From assembly GCA_900107575.1 (NCBI GenBank), contig FNQX01000006.1, positions 113,442 through 177,441 of the forward strand: 64,000 nt of DNA, written 5' to 3'. This document shows, piece by piece, positions 60,816-64,000 of the stretch. The first letter of the stretch is position 1; the number at the start of each line of letters is the position of its first letter. Source of the DNA: Lachnospiraceae bacterium NK3A20 (GTDB lineage Bacteria > Bacillota > Clostridia > Lachnospirales > Lachnospiraceae). A program made the position numbers and the translations under genes. Under the pieces are notes generated by a model that was not told the DNA's origin, searched no databases, and saw nothing but the letters and a program-made list of their open reading frames with translations.

Positions 60816-60829
60816 AGAAATCGTTTTAC
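60816..60829. promoter_or_regulatory. LacI-type operator O2 (lacI side)
   Basis: AGAAATCGTTTTAC on the plus strand, centred 111 bases from O1. It lies in the lacI leader, 21 bases before the ATG, suggesting autoregulation and possible looping. Confidence 0.6.
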
Positions 60830-60849
60830 CACTCAAGAGGGCTTGTTTC

Positions 60850-61875
60850 ATGCCAGTAACCATCAAAGATATCGCCAGAGAAGCCGGGGTTTCTGTCGCC
60901 ACGGTCAGCAAGGTGCTGAACAATAAACGGCATATCTCGCCTGCGACACAGAAGAAAATATCAGAAGTCATCGAACGTCTGAACTACGTCCCAAATGCGT
61001 CTGCAGCCAACCTTGCCCGCAAATCGAGCAGGAACATTCTCTACGCCGACAGTTTCTATAAGGGGCTGCCTTATAAGAATCCGCATATGTTCGATATTAT
61101 CTGTGGCGTCAGTCATGAGCTCAGCCGAAAGGGCTACCAGCTCTCTCTGCTGAACCTGGAATCTTACGGCAAAAAGCCAAAGGAAATTTTCGAAGAAACC
61201 ATATTAAGTCATATAGCAGATGGCATCATACTCAACAGCTTCTATACGACTCCGCAGATTGAGCGTTTGCTGCTCCAGCATGATTTCCCCCAGATCTGTA
61301 TCGGCAAGCCTGATTTCGACAGTATGCTATCCTGGATTGACACGAATCACGCCCTGTCCTCCAGGGTTGCCGTAGATCATCTGGTGGCCTGCGGCTGCAG
61401 GAAGATCGCCTTCATCGGCGGGCAGAAAGACGATAAGATATTCATGGAACGGCTCCGTGGTTTCAGAAGTTCTATGGACAAAATCGGACTTGAAGTCCAA
61501 GAGAAATGGATCTCCTATAACAAGTCGGACGTAAACGCGGTATATGAATCGGTTTCCAGGCTTCTCGAAGCTCCGGAAATCCCGGATGGCATCATTTGTA
61601 CCAACAGCCTGACTACCGTAGGAGCAATGCGCGCGATTGAAAAGAAAGGAATTGCCATTCCGGACAAAATCTCACTCATCGCATTTGATGATTATCCTTA
61701 CTCTCCAGCCATTTCAGTTGCTCCTACCATAATTGATATTGATCTTTTCAATCTCGGCGTTCATGCCGGCAACCTCCTGTTGAAAAAAATCAGGAATCCG
61801 GAAATGTTGATCCAAACCTACACTGCTCTCCCGCACCTGATCGAACGTCAGACAACCCACGTGAAAAACGCTTAG
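60850..61875 (+). CDS. LacI-family regulator of the maltodextrin operon
   Basis: 341 residues from the ATG at 60850 (GAGGG eight bases upstream); the frame is open earlier but the HTH begins at this Met. VTIKDIAREAGVSVATVSKV and LNNKRHISPAT are the LacI HTH and hinge start. The sugar-binding core includes GIICTNSLTTVGAMRAIEK and ISLIAFDDYPYSPAISV. Divergent from malE, with matching sites on both sides of the promoters. It probably represses in the absence of maltodextrin. The stop codon lies within the terminator stem. Confidence 0.94.
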   Translation: MPVTIKDIAREAGVSVATVSKVLNNKRHISPATQKKISEVIERLNYVPNASAANLARKSSRNILYADSFYKGLPYKNPHMFDIICGVSHELSRKGYQLSLLNLESYGKKPKEIFEETILSHIADGIILNSFYTTPQIERLLLQHDFPQICIGKPDFDSMLSWIDTNHALSSRVAVDHLVACGCRKIAFIGGQKDDKIFMERLRGFRSSMDKIGLEVQEKWISYNKSDVNAVYESVSRLLEAPEIPDGIICTNSLTTVGAMRAIEKKGIAIPDKISLIAFDDYPYSPAISVAPTIIDIDLFNLGVHAGNLLLKKIRNPEMLIQTYTALPHLIERQTTHVKNA

Positions 61876-61902
61876 GATGTTTATTGCACCCTAAGCGTTT
61901 TT
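61864..61902. terminator. Bidirectional terminator between lacI-type gene and htrA-type gene
   Basis: AAAAACGCTTAGG (61864-61876) and CCTAAGCGTTTTT (61890-61902) pair perfectly over 13 bases, with A5 and T5 ends. The genes converge. 61903-61995 shows no gene. Confidence 0.95.
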
Positions 61903-61995
61903 CCTATCTGTGATGTGAACTTATCTTCGGGCAGGTTATACACTCTCCCGCCGATGAATCAATACTCTCACCTTATGCAGGTTTTACCTGTAACC

Positions 61996-63753
61996 TTACC
62001 AGCCGAAGCGGTTCCAGGGGAAGTCATAGAAACCGAAGCTGTCCTGAGAATCCGACCGCTCCTCCGGCGCCTTGGTATCGCCCTGGCTGCTATCATCGTT
62101 CTCATCGGCGCTGCTGCCCTCGTCGGCGTCTGCATCCTTCTGCTCTTCCGACTTCTGATCACTGTCATCGTCACTGTCACCTCGATGGCTGTCGTTCTTC
62201 TGTGCGTCGTTATCCTCAGAATCCTTCATTGTGGAGGCATCGCCCAGTTTGATCTTGACGCTCTCCTCAGAATACTCCCCGTGTCCATTGTCCCGCTGTA
62301 CGGTCAGCGTGACTTCCTGACCAGCGGCATAGTACTGGAGCTGTTTCTGAAGTTCCTCCATAGTAGAGATCGTGGTTCCTTCAAGCTTCGTGATAATATC
62401 GCCCTTCTGCAGATCAGAATCCTCTGCGGCGCCACCTTTAATGAACTCCGCAACGAACACACCGACCGGCATGTTATATGCTGCGGATGCCTGGCTGGTG
62501 ACGGTAACACCACTGATGCCAAGATAACCCTTGTCCTTTTCTGCAACTTTCTCCTTGGTGGACTGATTCATCAGATCCTCGATGATCGGTGCTGCCTTGG
62601 ACATCGGGATCGCGTAGCCCATACCTTCGACGGTAGAACCGCCGATCTTACTGGAGTTGATGCCAATCACATTGCCATTCAGATCCACGAGTGCGCCGCC
62701 GGAGTTGCCGGGGTTGATGGCTGCATCGGTCTGAATGAAAGTGCCGTAAATGGATTCACCGGATTCGGAATCCTGGGAATCAATCTCGCGGTTCAATGCG
62801 GATACCACGCCTGTGGTAACTGACTGACCATAGCCCAGCGCATTGCCGATGGCAACGACAGGCTCGCCGACCTTCAACGCATCCGAATCGCCGAGCGTTG
62901 CAATCTTGATCTGATCCTGAGTGTCATCGTCGATATCCTTGAGCTTAACTGCGATAACGGCCAGATCGTTGCTGGAATCCGTACCCTTTAAGTTCGCGTC
63001 CGCTGTCGACTCATCAATGAACTGTACTTCCAGGGAATCCTCTCCCTCTACGACATGATTGTTGGTCGCGATGAGGAGCTCTCCATCAGTCTTGCCGATA
63101 ATGATACCAGAACCGGTGGCCTGACCTTCCTGTTCGTAGGTCTGTCCGAAGAAATCCTGGCTGGTCGCTGTGAAGTTGTTGTATACGGAAACGATGGACG
63201 GCATAACGTCCTCGGCGACTTTCGTTACCGCAGTATTGATCTCATCTCCGCTGATCAGGTCTAATGCCATGCCGTCATCGTCTGAATCTGTCGCCGAATC
63301 CTCCGTATCATCGGTATCTGAGGCTTCCTCATCGTTTTCTTCGCTGTCGCTGGCAGGTTCCGTGGCCTCGTCCCCGCTGTTCATGCCGCGAAGGGAGCCA
63401 TGGTCAACTGCCCTTGAGATACCGACAGCCCCTGCGCCGACACTGACGCCGAAGATCACAGCAAGAAGGACTGCAAGAACTGCCTTGCCGCCTTTTCCTT
63501 TTTTCCTGCCGCCATTTCCATTGGCTCCACTGCGATTGCCATTGCCATTGCCGGTATCGTAATGGTTGCTGCCGCCCTGCGGATTGGACCCGTAGGAATT
63601 GGAATAAGCGCTGTGATATTCCCTGTCACTGCTCTGACCGTATTCATACGCACCGTTCCCGCTTGCCTGTCCATTCGCTGACTGCTGTGTCGTCCCCGCA
63701 CTCTCTGTGGAAGTGCCTGAATCCGGATCGGTATATGTTCTATTCTCATCCAT
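61996..63753 (-). CDS. HtrA/DegP-type membrane-anchored serine protease
   Basis: 585 residues from the ATG at 63753 (AAAGGTGG eight bases upstream). The cytosolic N-terminus (1-90) is low-complexity, rich in Gly, Asn, Ser and Tyr; a span follows near 90-113 (AVLAVLLAVIFGVSVGAGAV), then an acidic linker of Asp/Glu/Ser repeats. The trypsin-like domain has ATNNHVVEG (His), SNDLAVIAVKL (Asp) and NPGNSGGALVD (Ser). One PDZ domain follows (GISGVTVTSQASAAYNMP, LQKGDIITKLEG), then an acidic tail of about 60 residues ending in aromatic FGFYDFPWNRFGW. It degrades or refolds damaged exported proteins. The tail's aromatic end could be a self- or partner-recognition PDZ ligand. Confidence 0.94.
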   Translation of the reverse strand: MDENRTYTDPDSGTSTESAGTTQQSANGQASGNGAYEYGQSSDREYHSAYSNSYGSNPQGGSNHYDTGNGNGNRSGANGNGGRKKGKGGKAVLAVLLAVIFGVSVGAGAVGISRAVDHGSLRGMNSGDEATEPASDSEENDEEASDTDDTEDSATDSDDDGMALDLISGDEINTAVTKVAEDVMPSIVSVYNNFTATSQDFFGQTYEQEGQATGSGIIIGKTDGELLIATNNHVVEGEDSLEVQFIDESTADANLKGTDSSNDLAVIAVKLKDIDDDTQDQIKIATLGDSDALKVGEPVVAIGNALGYGQSVTTGVVSALNREIDSQDSESGESIYGTFIQTDAAINPGNSGGALVDLNGNVIGINSSKIGGSTVEGMGYAIPMSKAAPIIEDLMNQSTKEKVAEKDKGYLGISGVTVTSQASAAYNMPVGVFVAEFIKGGAAEDSDLQKGDIITKLEGTTISTMEELQKQLQYYAAGQEVTLTVQRDNGHGEYSEESVKIKLGDASTMKDSEDNDAQKNDSHRGDSDDDSDQKSEEQKDADADEGSSADENDDSSQGDTKAPEERSDSQDSFGFYDFPWNRFGW

Positions 63754-64000
63754 GATAAGTACCACCTTTCTCAAAATAATACTTCGTGAATCGTATTGGA
63801 ATCTACACTGACGACTATACCGGCAAAGTGTGTTCAAATTGTGAAAGACTTTTGTTAAGTTTGTGTTTTCCCGCAAATATCCGTTCTGCCAATGTTTTGT
63901 CGCCTAAAAACATCCGTTTTGCCGGGATTTTAAGAGTGGGGTCCCATTCTCACACTGTTTTATTGCGTTTGAGAAGGAATAATGGATAGGGTGTACAGCT
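63754..64000. other. Noncoding end of window upstream of htrA-type gene
   Basis: No gene is convincing here. ATATCCGTTCTGCCAA and ACATCCGTTTTGCCGG (about 63877-63925) form an imperfect direct repeat. A promoter for the protease must lie near 63780-63870, but no hexamer pair stood out. Confidence 0.4.

Noticed and set aside
63786..63989. 67-codon open frame at the window end
   Set aside because: No ribosome site, no domain, and it covers the likely promoter region of the protease gene.
1..64000. CRISPR arrays, tRNA or rRNA genes, intact IS elements
   Set aside because: No regularly spaced repeats, cloverleaf-like sequences with conserved T-loop, rRNA segments or transposase motifs were recognised on reading.

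Overview
This 64-kb window is chromosomal DNA of an anaerobic Firmicute, most probably a moderately GC-rich member of the Lachnospiraceae. Pointers are DUF4317 and DUF1848 proteins, LytTR/GHKL two-component genes, a GPH sugar symporter beside cytoplasmic glycoside hydrolases, AGGAGG-type ribosome binding sites, and sigma-A-like promoters. I saw no rRNA, tRNA, CRISPR array, intact insertion sequence or replication origin.

Layout. 1-5.5 kb: a partial HAD hydrolase, a LysR regulator, purA and purB, with a decayed HipA-like kinase locus between the two purine genes. 5.5-14.2 kb, all minus strand: htpG behind a perfect CIRCE operator, then a giant repeat protein, an actin/Hsp70-fold protein and a TPR-like protein. 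This is the best candidate for an undescribed system. 14.2-20.5 kb: a foldase lipoprotein, a COG2509 flavoprotein, folA, thyA, hflC and hflK. 20.6-30 kb: a beta-CASP nuclease, a TraX-like protein, a CcdA-TlpA fusion, an orphan HicB, DUF1848, DUF4317, a MATE exporter and an RsuA-type pseudouridine synthase. 30.1-32.2 kb: a GHKL kinase and LytTR regulator, preceded by an array of four stem-loops.

32.5-47.7 kb is a glycan-use region. It holds a membrane-anchored GH3 with permuted domains, two cytoplasmic GH2 enzymes, a GH106-like enzyme, a GPH symporter, a divergent AraC activator and a both-ends-truncated GH51 remnant. 47.7-49.7 kb is a visibly AT-richer patch with an ATPase of the AAA_14/DUF4143 type behind two 41-bp-spaced palindromic sites, followed by a sigma-factor remnant. 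49.7-55.7 kb: rlmD with a small partner, a TetM-like translational GTPase fused to a YacP/Rae1-like NYN nuclease domain, and purC. 55.8-61.9 kb is a maltodextrin operon (GH13, MalG, MalF, MalE) divergent from a LacI regulator, with paired operators and face-to-face promoters. The window closes with an HtrA-type membrane protease.

An intergenic repeat family of about 170 bp occurs in at least five copies or fragments, each just past the 3' end of a minus-strand gene. Functions rest on motifs I could read by eye; no database search was run, and family numbers given from memory are marked as such.
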